Under the pieces are notes generated by a model. That model was given only the letters and a program-made list of their open reading frames with translations, made no database searches and had not been told where the DNA came from. Positions 1-6,299 of a DNA stretch of 11,204 bases are shown here, in pieces. How positions within the stretch are numbered: position 1 is the stretch's first letter; each line of letters starts with the position of its first letter. The translations under genes and the position numbers were made by a program. The DNA is from Campylobacterales bacterium (lineage in GTDB: Bacteria; Campylobacterota; Campylobacteria; Campylobacterales; QNZT01), in assembly GCA_015489185.1 (NCBI GenBank), contig WGAE01000123.1:1-11204 (forward strand), given 5' to 3'.

Positions 1-27
1 CTGCTGGATGAAATTTTCGAATCCTGA
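1..27 (+). CDS. 3' end of an upstream gene (possibly ftsY), partial
   Basis: The frame starting at base 1 reads LLDEIFES and stops at TGA 25-27, 13 bases before the radA start. Eight residues cannot identify a protein. The hydrophobic-acidic-phenylalanine ending is compatible with the C-terminus of the signal-recognition-particle receptor FtsY, which often ends in a D-x-L-F type motif, but this is a weak guess. Its closeness to radA suggests that radA is cotranscribed with it and has no promoter of its own in this window. Confidence 0.35.
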   Translation: MLDEIFES

Positions 28-40
28 TCAGAGGTAATTT

Positions 41-1390
41 TTGGCAAAACAGAGACGACTTTTTGAGTGCCAGGCGTGCGGCTACCAAAGCGGTAAATGG
101 CTCTGCAAATGTCCAGAATGCGGTGCATGGGATCAGTTCCTGGAACTGAGTACCGAACAGCAGGAGTTTCTCAAAAAAAACAGTTCCCAAAGCGGCGCCA
201 AAACCAAGGCGCTGCCGATTACAGAGATCGAAGAGGAGGAGTACCGACGTTTCTCTTCGAACGATCCGGAACTCGATCTGGTACTGGGCGGCGGGATCGT
301 TCCGGGCGCGCTGACACTCATCGGCGGCAGTCCGGGCGTCGGCAAATCGACACTGCTGCTGAAAATCGGCGGCAATCTCGCCAAAAGCGGCAAACGGGTA
401 CTCTACGTCAGCGGGGAAGAGTCGCTCGGACAAATCAAACTGCGCGCCAACCGGCTGGACGCCAACGAAGAGAGACTCTTTCTACTCTCCGAAATCAAAC
501 TCGAAGCGATTTTTTCCGAACTTACGTCTAAATCGTACGATGTGCTCATCATCGACTCGATCCAGACCCTCTACTCCGAAAAAATCACCTCCGCACCGGG
601 CAGTGTCTCACAGGTACGGGAAATCACATTCGAGTTGATGCGCTACGGCAAAGAGAAAGAGGTGGCGATCTTTATTATCGGGCATATCACGAAAGAGGGG
701 TCGATCGCAGGTCCCAGGGTCCTGGAACATATGGTCGATACGGTGCTTTACTTCGAGGGAGACGCCAACCGTGAGCTACGCATGCTGCGCGGCATCAAAA
801 ACCGTTTCGGCTCCACCAGCGAAGTGGCGATTTTCGAGATGAGCAAACAGGGGCTTGTTAGTGCGCAGAATATCTCCAGAAAGTTTTTTACCCGCGGTGA
901 AGCGAGCGTCGGCTCCGCAATCACCGTTTTGATGGAAGGAAGCCGACCAATTGTCCTGGAGGTACAGGCACTCGTCGCGCAAAGCGGGTATCCAAATCCG
1001 AAACGAAGCGCAACCGGTTATGAGCTGAACCGTCTGACGATGCTGCTGGCGCTGCTGGAACGCAAACTCGACCTGCCACTGAACGAATATGACGTCTTCA
1101 TCAACATCGCAGGCGGTATCAAAATCGGCGAAACGGCAGCCGATCTAGCGGTGATTGCGGCGATTGTAAGCAGCTTCAGGAACCGTCCCGTCAGCAAAGA
1201 TACGATTTTTGTCGGCGAAGTTTCACTGATCGGGGATATCCGTGATATCTACAATCTCGACATCCGTCTGCGCGAAGCGAAAACTCAGGGATTCAAAAGG
1301 GCAATTGTGCCAAAATTACCGATAGAGAATATCCCCGGGATCAAATGTTTTGAAGCAAATGAAGTTTCGAAACTGATCGACTGGATGTAA
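41..1390 (+). CDS. radA: DNA repair protein RadA (Sms), RecA-like ATPase
   Basis: RadA is a cytoplasmic ATPase that helps process recombination intermediates, driving branch migration alongside RecA. The 449-residue protein has the full family layout and usual length. It opens with a four-cysteine zinc finger (C10, C13, C24, C27). The RecA-like core has Walker A GGSPGVGKST at 95-104 with K102, and a hydrophobic Walker B strand ending at D172. The RadA-specific KNRFG motif is at 253-257. A C-terminal Lon-protease-like domain follows from about residue 285 and includes NIAGGIKIGETAADLAV. The start is TTG at 41, chosen because GAGG at 31-34 lies 6 bases upstream and because the zinc finger begins at residue 10, which leaves no later usable start. 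It reads in the same direction as the gene ending at 27 and is followed 10 bases later by the next gene, so it is probably part of an operon. Confidence 0.97.
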   Translation: MAKQRRLFECQACGYQSGKWLCKCPECGAWDQFLELSTEQQEFLKKNSSQSGAKTKALPITEIEEEEYRRFSSNDPELDLVLGGGIVPGALTLIGGSPGVGKSTLLLKIGGNLAKSGKRVLYVSGEESLGQIKLRANRLDANEERLFLLSEIKLEAIFSELTSKSYDVLIIDSIQTLYSEKITSAPGSVSQVREITFELMRYGKEKEVAIFIIGHITKEGSIAGPRVLEHMVDTVLYFEGDANRELRMLRGIKNRFGSTSEVAIFEMSKQGLVSAQNISRKFFTRGEASVGSAITVLMEGSRPIVLEVQALVAQSGYPNPKRSATGYELNRLTMLLALLERKLDLPLNEYDVFINIAGGIKIGETAADLAVIAAIVSSFRNRPVSKDTIFVGEVSLIGDIRDIYNLDIRLREAKTQGFKRAIVPKLPIENIPGIKCFEANEVSKLIDWM

Positions 1391-1400
1391 AAGGAACAGT

Positions 1401-1682
1401 ATGTCAAAACCCGCATGTATCAAGGCAATTCATGAGATGGAGGAGCGTTATAGCAGACTCATTCTCGAATACCACTCCCTCGAACAGAAAGAGGAGATCT
1501 TCAATAAGACGAATGAACTGATCAAAAAATATCAGATCTATCCGACGAAGATTATCACCCCCAAAGGGGATTTTACGGGTGACTTCTGTATCGAGTTTCA
1601 TGACGACTACGACAAAAAGTCGGGCGCATTTTTCGAAGAGCTGATCAAAGCGCTCGGTATCGACCATTGTGAACTAGGATAG
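1401..1682 (+). CDS. Small conserved-looking protein of unknown function (93 aa)
   Basis: I do not recognise this gene. It starts at ATG 1401 with AAGGA at 1391-1395, 5 bases upstream, and lies only 10 bases after the radA stop, so translation and cotranscription are likely. The product is soluble and has no signal peptide. Residues 5-45 are charged and probably form one or two helices (HEMEERYSRLILEYHSLEQK, then NELIKKYQ). A more mixed stretch follows, TPKGDFTGDFCIEFHDDYDK, that looks like a beta hairpin, and then a short final helix (FFEELIKALG). It has three cysteines (C6, C63, C90), which are too scattered to suggest a metal site. Codon use resembles its neighbours. Its place after radA does not establish a role in repair. 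Confidence 0.75.
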   Translation: MSKPACIKAIHEMEERYSRLILEYHSLEQKEEIFNKTNELIKKYQIYPTKIITPKGDFTGDFCIEFHDDYDKKSGAFFEELIKALGIDHCELG

Positions 1683-1692
1683 CCGCAGGAAC

Positions 1693-2439
1693 GTGGAAGA
1701 TAAGACCCTGCTCGAAAAGGCGATGCTCTACACAGGGTGCTACTGTGTGGAGAGTCTTCTTTCCCTGCCGCCGCTGATTCTTGCCGTCGGTCTCTATATC
1801 GACGCGTCGCTTACTTCGATTATCCTCTTTACAATCGGCGTGATACTCTTTATAGTCGTTTCGACCATCTTTTTCTGGAAATATACGGTCAAATACAAAG
1901 ACGCCTTTTTCAATGCGCTGAAAGGCAAAAACAAAGGGCATGTCGAGTGTGACAACCCGGATGTTATTCCCAATCCCAAAGCGACGGCACACTGCCCGTT
2001 TTATAAAAAACATTCCAACTTTCCGGAACTCAAGAAACGTGCCCCGATGGAGTTTACAATCGACTTCATCTATCTTTGTCCGGACTCGATCACCTTCATC
2101 TCCGGATGCGCAAAATACCATCTCTTCAAAGATGATCTGAAAATCACCAAAAAAGGCTTGCGAAAGATCAAAGAGAAGAAAAAGTCGTGCGGCGAGGTCT
2201 TTGAGATCTACTACTACGACATCATGTATATGGACTACGACAAAAAAGAGGGAAAAATTGTCTTTTATATGATAGACGGATCAACCTATAAGTTTCCTGC
2301 TGACAAAGCAAAACAGAAAGATATCATCAAAAAAATGCGTGCAAGATTGCGTCAGGTCAAAAAACGCAAAACGATGCACAAATATGAAAAACCGTTTGTC
2401 GTCTCGGTTAAAAAATATAAAAAAGAGGAAGACGCCTGA
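1693..2439 (+). CDS. Two-helix inner-membrane protein with a lysine-rich, possibly PH-like cytoplasmic domain
   Basis: I do not recognise a named family. Two hydrophobic segments, about residues 21-36 and 42-62, form a membrane hairpin with a very short loop. The remaining 185 residues are soluble and strongly basic. The stretch from about 165 to 220 (EIYYYDIMYMDYDK, KIVFYMIDGSTYKFP, then helix KQKDIIKKMRARL) looks like the last strands and C-terminal helix of a bacterial PH-like domain; this is inference. The start is uncertain. GTG 1693 is the first start codon after the in-frame stop at 1675-1677, but its AGGA (1687-1690) sits only 2 bases away. ATG 1723 (residue 11) is the alternative and would still keep both helices. 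The gap to the preceding gene is 10 bases, suggesting an operon with radA. The last codons overlap a terminator for the opposing genes. Confidence 0.75.
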   Translation: MEDKTLLEKAMLYTGCYCVESLLSLPPLILAVGLYIDASLTSIILFTIGVILFIVVSTIFFWKYTVKYKDAFFNALKGKNKGHVECDNPDVIPNPKATAHCPFYKKHSNFPELKKRAPMEFTIDFIYLCPDSITFISGCAKYHLFKDDLKITKKGLRKIKEKKKSCGEVFEIYYYDIMYMDYDKKEGKIVFYMIDGSTYKFPADKAKQKDIIKKMRARLRQVKKRKTMHKYEKPFVVSVKKYKKEEDA

Positions 2440-2448
2440 GCGTCTTCC
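2410..2448 (-). terminator. Intrinsic terminator of the dapD transcript, inside the end of the convergent gene
   Basis: A perfect 9-bp stem pairs 2427-2435 (GGAAGACGC) with 2440-2448 (GCGTCTTCC) around a 4-base loop. Read on the minus strand, it begins 8 bases after the dapD stop at 2457-2459 and is followed by the U-rich tract TCTTTTTTATATTTTTT (2426-2410). This is a textbook Rho-independent terminator for minus-strand transcription. On the plus strand the hairpin is followed by CGAAACTATTAG with no U tract, so it should end plus-strand transcription poorly. The plus-strand stop codon TGA (2437-2439) lies in the loop. Confidence 0.88.
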
Positions 2449-2456
2449 CGAAACTA

Positions 2457-3665
2457 TTAGTGTAACTCTTCGTTGAGTTTGACCTCTCTGGTACTTCGAA
2501 ACGCTTTGATCTCGCCGGAAAGACTGTCCTGTCTGAAATGAATACCGTTCAATCCTGCCAGTTTCGCCCCTTTGAAGACATCGGTATCTTCCGCATCCCA
2601 GTCGGGATTTGCCTCTTTGATCTTTTTAAACTCCTCGGTATCGATCACCACTTTCGTACCCGCCAGAATCGCGACGCCCGCATCGACGATACAGCCGTCT
2701 CCAAGCGGAATACCGGTGACCGAGTTGGCACCCAAAAGGGTATTTTTGCCGATCGTGATCGGGTTACCGTCGGTACCGCTCAAAACACCCAGAATACTCG
2801 CGCCGCCGCCGACATCGCTGCCGCTTCCGACAATCGCCGAAGAGCTGATACGCCCCTCGACCATCACCGGACCGGTCGTACCTGCATTGAAGTTGATATA
2901 ACTCGCCCCCGGCATCACTGTTGTACCAGGATGCAACTGCGCCCCCATACGTACCTTGGATGAATCAAGAATACGGGTATTGTCCGCCGGAATAATATGT
3001 TGCAGATAGCGTGGAAATTTATCGACACTCGTAATCTCAGGATACATGCCGTCCACTTTGAGTGCAATCTCATTCTCCCTGAGCCACTCCAGTTCGATCG
3101 GCATATTGCCGCTCCATGCGACATTTTCCAAAATCCCGAACGCACCGTTGAGATTGACACCTCTAAGCGGCGCTTTGGCAAGTGAGAGCGCATAGAGTTT
3201 CAGATAGACTGCTTCGACCGACTCCGGCGCTTCATCCGCAAAGAGAAAGACGATTTTAAACGCATGCTCCTCTTCAACCACTTCTGAAGCGAAGAGTTCA
3301 TTGATCGCCTTGATCACCTGCACATTTTTATGCGCTTCTCCCTGCGCCTCCTCCAGATAGGGGGCAAAAAGCGCTGTTGCGTTTTCGACAAACGCTCTGG
3401 AGATCGGAGAGACAAATTCGTTACCGGAAGTATCGACCGTTACGCCGCTTGCTTCCATCGCCGCCATAAAAACCGCCGCCGATCCGTAATTCTCTTCCCA
3501 GTTGATCGTCGGATAGGTCGCCTGCAGAATCTTTTCACTATTCTTCTGTCCTCGATCCACCCGTGCGATACCAAACGCCAGCGGCTGCCGCCACTGCGCA
3601 CCCTCCTGATAGTTTTTGACAAATTTCGCGAAATCCTCTTTGGACTGTATCGTTTCCAATGCCAT
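2457..3665 (-). CDS. dapD: 2,3,4,5-tetrahydropyridine-2,6-dicarboxylate N-succinyltransferase
   Basis: DapD transfers a succinyl group from succinyl-CoA to tetrahydrodipicolinate in the succinylase route to meso-diaminopimelate and lysine, and so feeds peptidoglycan synthesis. The 402-residue product is the long form seen in Campylobacter (about 386 aa), not the roughly 275-residue E. coli form. The N-terminal region includes KNYQ (17-20), QPLAFGIARVDRGQKN and INWEENYGSAA. From about residue 235 there is a left-handed beta-helix of hexapeptide repeats, with LHPGTTVMPGASYINFNAG, MVEGRIS (268-274) and SDVGGGASILGVLSGTDGNP. The MVEGRIS/SDVGGGAS pattern is typical of the actinobacterial-type enzymes, where I recall a glutamate in this motif being catalytic; here that would be E270. 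The start at ATG 3665 has a strong AAGGAG 7 bases upstream, inside the end of the helicase gene. An intrinsic terminator follows. Confidence 0.95.
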   Translation of the reverse strand: MALETIQSKEDFAKFVKNYQEGAQWRQPLAFGIARVDRGQKNSEKILQATYPTINWEENYGSAAVFMAAMEASGVTVDTSGNEFVSPISRAFVENATALFAPYLEEAQGEAHKNVQVIKAINELFASEVVEEEHAFKIVFLFADEAPESVEAVYLKLYALSLAKAPLRGVNLNGAFGILENVAWSGNMPIELEWLRENEIALKVDGMYPEITSVDKFPRYLQHIIPADNTRILDSSKVRMGAQLHPGTTVMPGASYINFNAGTTGPVMVEGRISSSAIVGSGSDVGGGASILGVLSGTDGNPITIGKNTLLGANSVTGIPLGDGCIVDAGVAILAGTKVVIDTEEFKKIKEANPDWDAEDTDVFKGAKLAGLNGIHFRQDSLSGEIKAFRSTREVKLNEELH

Positions 3666-3668
3666 CGA

Positions 3669-5123
3669 TTATCTCCTTCTGTGATGTTTTCTGTCGTCGT
3701 TTCTGCCGTATCCGCCCTCTTTGCGGCGGTGACCGCGTCCGCGTCCGCGATACCCGCGGTTACGTCTCTTCGCGCCGCGTTTTTGCGCCTCTTCAGCTTC
3801 CATACGGCTAAAGAGTTTTTCCACTTCTGTGGTAGTCATACCGATCTTGTCCGAACCTTCGATATCGTTGGAGCGATAAAGCAACGATGCGAGTTTGAGT
3901 GCAATATCTTCATCGACAAACTCTTTTTGCAACGCCTCTACAAACGCACGCGCGACATCGGTAATCTCCTGTGCAGCGACCTTTTCCATCAATGCGTCTT
4001 TCTGGCGCATCTGTACGTCTGAAATTGTCGGAATTACCTTCGACTGCAGTTCGGAACCGACATTTTTTTGAATCTTTTTGAGCGAATTGAATTCGTGCGG
4101 CGTGACAATAGAAACTGCCACTCCCTCTTTGCCGGCACGTCCGGTTCTGCCGATACGGTGTACATAACTCTCCGAATCAAACGGAATGTGGTAATTGAAA
4201 ACATGCGTGACGTTGCTTACATCCAGCCCTCTCGCCGCCACATCCGTTGCGATCAAAATCTCCAGATCATCCCGTTTGAACGCCTTGATCACCTCTTCTC
4301 GCTGACGCTGTTCCATATCGCCGTGCAACCCTTTCGCGGAATACCCTCTGGACGCAAGAAAACCGCTCAGACGATCTACCTCTTTTTTGGTGCGGCAAAA
4401 TACAATCGCCTTTTCAGGATCTTTATAGTCAAGCAATCGGATCAACGCATCGTCACGCTCGTTTTCACGCACTACATAATAATGCTGTTTAATTTTATCG
4501 TTGGTGACGTTGCTTTTGGTAATGGTTACAAATTCGGGGCGGTAGAGAATCGTTTTTGCCAGTTCACGTATTGCAGGGGGCATCGTCGCCGAAAACATCA
4601 GCGTCTGTCTGGGAGCTTCGAAATAGGTGAAAATCTCTTTGATATCGTCCAGAAACCCCATATCGAGCATCTCGTCCGCTTCATCGAGTACCACGAATTT
4701 CGGAGCGATATCGATCTTTCCACCGGAGAGCAGGTCCAGAAATCTGCCCGGCGTCGCCACGACGATTCCGGCATTTTGAATATGTTTGAGTTGTCTGGAG
4801 TAGGAACTGCCGCCGTATACCGTCGCGGTGTTGATACCGAGATATTTGCCGAAGCGGTAGAGTTCATCGCTCACTTGTGTCGCCAGTTCTCTGGTCGGTA
4901 CGATCACGACTGTCTCTACTTCGCCGGCGCCCTCCATCATCTGCAGAATCGGCAAGCCAAACGCTGCGGTTTTCCCCGTACCCGTATGCGCCTGCGCAAC
5001 AATATCTTTACCCGCAAGGACGACAGGAATCGCCTCTTTTTGTACGGGGCTCGGCTCTTTGAAGCCCGCATCGTCGATCGCGCGCTGCAGTTGTGGTTTG
5101 AAATTGAAATCTTTGAATGTCAT
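3669..5123 (-). CDS. DEAD-box ATP-dependent RNA helicase (RhlE/DeaD-like)
   Basis: This cytoplasmic ATP-dependent RNA helicase is likely to act in ribosome assembly, mRNA turnover or cold adaptation. All family motifs are intact: Q motif GFKEPSPVQ (Q28), motif I AHTGTGKT (45-52, K51), PTRELA (76-81), TPGR (124-127), DEAD (147-150), SAT (178-180), the RecA2 segment IVFCRTKKEVD, ATDVAARGLD (292-301) and HRIGRTGR (322-329). A helical region (about 345-450) leads to a very basic tail from residue 450, with RG-type repeats and ending in HHRRR, which probably binds RNA non-specifically. At 484 residues it is longer than minimal RhlE and shorter than E. coli DeaD, so I give no symbol. The ATG at 5123 has only a weak purine-rich site (AAGAAGA). 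The gene follows a long structured leader and probably forms an operon with dapD. Confidence 0.95.
   Translation of the reverse strand: MTFKDFNFKPQLQRAIDDAGFKEPSPVQKEAIPVVLAGKDIVAQAHTGTGKTAAFGLPILQMMEGAGEVETVVIVPTRELATQVSDELYRFGKYLGINTATVYGGSSYSRQLKHIQNAGIVVATPGRFLDLLSGGKIDIAPKFVVLDEADEMLDMGFLDDIKEIFTYFEAPRQTLMFSATMPPAIRELAKTILYRPEFVTITKSNVTNDKIKQHYYVVRENERDDALIRLLDYKDPEKAIVFCRTKKEVDRLSGFLASRGYSAKGLHGDMEQRQREEVIKAFKRDDLEILIATDVAARGLDVSNVTHVFNYHIPFDSESYVHRIGRTGRAGKEGVAVSIVTPHEFNSLKKIQKNVGSELQSKVIPTISDVQMRQKDALMEKVAAQEITDVARAFVEALQKEFVDEDIALKLASLLYRSNDIEGSDKIGMTTTEVEKLFSRMEAEEAQKRGAKRRNRGYRGRGRGHRRKEGGYGRNDDRKHHRRR
3673..3678 (-). promoter_or_regulatory. Ribosome binding site of dapD, inside the helicase gene end
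   Basis: AAGGAG reads on the minus strand 7 bases before the dapD ATG and lies within the last codons of the helicase gene, whose stop TAA is at 3671-3669. Only 3 bases separate that stop from the dapD start. Ribosomes finishing the helicase would therefore pass over or stop at this site, so translational coupling is likely. The strength of the site also confirms the dapD start. Confidence 0.85.
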
Positions 5124-5157
5124 CTGTTATCTTCTTTTATCTTTCCGTGACTTAAAC

Positions 5158-5169
5158 GGGCAATTGCCC
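5158..5169 (-). repeat. 12-bp perfect palindrome GGGCAATTGCCC in the helicase leader
   Basis: GGGCAATTGCCC lies 35 bases before the helicase ATG and directly after the run of six T residues that ends the structured element. In RNA it could form a 4-bp GC stem with an AAUU loop. It might be a protein-binding site in DNA, an extra hairpin at the U run, or chance. I see no matching second copy in the window. Confidence 0.5.
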
Positions 5170-5316
5170 AAAAAACTACTTTCCGACCGGTTCCCTTTAT
5201 CGAAAACGGTCCGTCGCTTTTGTATTTTGCCCTGACAGTGCCAGAAAGCGGAATTCCTCTAAAATACAAAAGGACCGAAAAAAGGTTTCCCGGAAAGGTA
5301 GTCGTATTTTAGAAGT
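5170..5316 (-). ncRNA. Structured RNA: helicase 5' leader/attenuator or 6S-like small RNA
   Basis: On the minus strand, about 145 nt between a TATAAT box and a six-U run can fold into a long rod. The outer stem pairs 5301-5291 with 5185-5176 (10 bp with one bulged base). Next comes a weak 5-bp stem (5285-5281 with 5198-5194), then 6 bp (CGGTCC, 5277-5272, with GGACCG, 5212-5207). A bulge of about 5 nt (5213-5217) precedes a perfect 11- to 12-bp stem (5272-5261 with 5228-5217). The apical region spans 5260-5229. U residues 5175-5170 follow the closing stem directly, like a terminator. If the weak 5-bp stem is open, the fold has a large central bubble between two stems, which is the general shape of 6S RNA. 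The alternative is a leader controlling the helicase gene 47 bases downstream. No protein-coding frame explains this symmetry. Assignment as 6S is a guess; the presence of a structured RNA is better supported. Confidence 0.6.
5258..5313 (-). repeat. Alternative 10-bp pairing at the RNA 5' end (possible two-state switch)
   Basis: TCTAAAATAC (minus strand 5313-5304), within about a dozen bases of the predicted transcript start, is perfectly complementary to GTATTTTAGA (5267-5258). That second segment is also the 5' arm of the apical stem, where it pairs with AAAATACAAAA (5228-5218). The two pairings use the same bases and cannot coexist. Three mutually matching segments in this order are what attenuators and riboswitch-like leaders use, but no ligand or trigger can be read from the sequence. 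Confidence 0.55.
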
Positions 5317-5321
5317 GCGCG

Positions 5322-5350
5322 ATTATATCCAAATTTCTTTGAAAAGTATA
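5322..5350 (-). promoter_or_regulatory. Promoter for the structured RNA and helicase-dapD genes
   Basis: A perfect TATAAT lies on the minus strand at 5327-5322, inside the longer AT-rich context TTTGGATATAATC. At the usual distance, transcription would begin near A5316. The position 17 bases upstream holds TATACT (5350-5345), only a 3-of-6 match to the -35 consensus. Campylobacterota housekeeping promoters commonly lack a conserved -35 box, so this does not argue against it. It would make the helicase and dapD a transcription unit separate from gpsA. Confidence 0.65.
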
Positions 5351-5356
5351 TAGCAT

Positions 5357-5373
5357 CGGCGAAAAATTCGCCG
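5357..5373. other. 7-bp hairpin just after gpsA
   Basis: CGGCGAA (5357-5363) and TTCGCCG (5367-5373) form a perfect 7-bp stem with a 3-base loop, starting 2 bases beyond the gpsA stop TAA (5378-5376). On the minus strand no U tract follows (ATGCTATATAC), so it is not a classic gpsA terminator. It may stabilise the 3' end of the mRNA or pause polymerase. On the plus strand it is followed by TTTT, but no plus-strand gene precedes it. Confidence 0.55.
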
Positions 5374-5375
5374 TT

Positions 5376-6299
5376 TTATGTCAAAATGTTGTTTTGTCGG
5401 GATTGAGATGTGTGTGAAAGCAGGTCACGCAAACTCTCATGCACCGATTTTCCGTGTAAAATGCGATAGACTTCAGTCGCGATCGGCGTATAGATCTTCT
5501 CTTTTTGCACAATCCGATAGACCGCTTCGGTCGTATAGACCCCCTCCGCTACCTCTCCGAGCGCTTCAAGAATCTCCTCTAACGGTTTCTGTTTCGCCAG
5601 TCCCAGTCCGACACGATAGTTACGCGAAAGCACACTCGTAGCGGTCAAAAAGAGATCCCCCGCACCGCTAAGTCCCAGAAAGGTCTCCTCTCTCGCACCG
5701 TAAAAGAGCCCAAAACGCGTCATCTCGACCAATCCTCTGGCGATCAGTGACGCTCTGGCATTGTTACCAAGTTCCAGTCCGTCACAGATCCCGCTGGCGA
5801 TCGCGATGATATTTTTATAGGCGCCACTCACCTCCGCACCGATCGTATCGTCGGAGATATAACTCTTCATGAAGTCCGGAAAAAAAGCAGCGTACTCAGC
5901 GGCAAGCGTCCGATTTTTCGAACTTACAACGATCGCGGTGGGAAGTTTGCGCATCACCTCCGCCGCAAACGAAGGACCCGATACAAACGCCAGATGCTTT
6001 GGCGGGATGAACGCTTCGAAAACTTCATTCAGAAATTTTCCCGTCGCTATCTCGATTCCCTTGGAAGCAATCAGAAAATTTTGCCCCCGAAAGCGGAGTT
6101 TTGTTTCAAGCCATTCCCGTGCATTTTGTGCTGAAATCGCAAAAACCAGATAGTCGCAAATCTCCTGAATCTCCTCCATCGAAACGAAGTTTGGCAGATC
6201 GCGTTTCGTTCTGGAGCTGTAAAAGACTTTATGATGTTGCGAAAAGGCAAATCCCAGTGCCTGCCCCCATTTACCCGCCCCGATAATACCGATCTTCAT
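5376..6299 (-). CDS. gpsA: NAD(P)-dependent glycerol-3-phosphate dehydrogenase
   Basis: GpsA reduces dihydroxyacetone phosphate to sn-glycerol-3-phosphate, the backbone for membrane phospholipids, in the cytoplasm. The product has the expected length (307 aa). The N-terminal Rossmann fold shows GAGKWGQALG (7-16). SKGIE (79-83) and SGPSFAAEV (107-115) are conserved substrate-domain segments. GAYKNIIAIASG (159-170) carries the likely catalytic lysine K162. GLSGAGDLFLTATS and SRN (225-227) complete the C-terminal signature. The ATG at 6299-6297 overlaps the TGA of the preceding RCK gene (6298-6296) as ATGA, so translation is probably coupled. It is the last gene of the gatB unit. A hairpin follows the stop, but no clear terminator. 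Confidence 0.96.
   Translation of the reverse strand: MKIGIIGAGKWGQALGFAFSQHHKVFYSSRTKRDLPNFVSMEEIQEICDYLVFAISAQNAREWLETKLRFRGQNFLIASKGIEIATGKFLNEVFEAFIPPKHLAFVSGPSFAAEVMRKLPTAIVVSSKNRTLAAEYAAFFPDFMKSYISDDTIGAEVSGAYKNIIAIASGICDGLELGNNARASLIARGLVEMTRFGLFYGAREETFLGLSGAGDLFLTATSVLSRNYRVGLGLAKQKPLEEILEALGEVAEGVYTTEAVYRIVQKEKIYTPIATEVYRILHGKSVHESLRDLLSHTSQSRQNNILT

Noticed and set aside
97..531. Second plus-strand frame of 144 codons within radA
   Set aside because: Arginine- and glutamine-rich out-of-frame translation of radA codons, with no motif; radA itself covers the region with conserved domains.
3330..4022. Plus-strand open frame of 230 codons spanning the dapD-helicase junction
   Set aside because: It is antisense to two well-supported genes and has shadow-like composition with no motif.
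4068..5150. Long open frame (360 codons) on the plus strand opposite the helicase gene
   Set aside because: It is antisense to a helicase with every motif intact, its translation has no recognisable domain, and it is rich in H, R and F as expected from reading reverse-complement codons.
5379..5384. Perfect TTGACA on the minus strand, a possible -35 box
   Set aside because: It is simply the last two gpsA codons (Leu-Thr). No -10 box lies 16-18 bases downstream; that position holds CGCCGA within a hairpin, and the nearest TATATA is 26 bases away.
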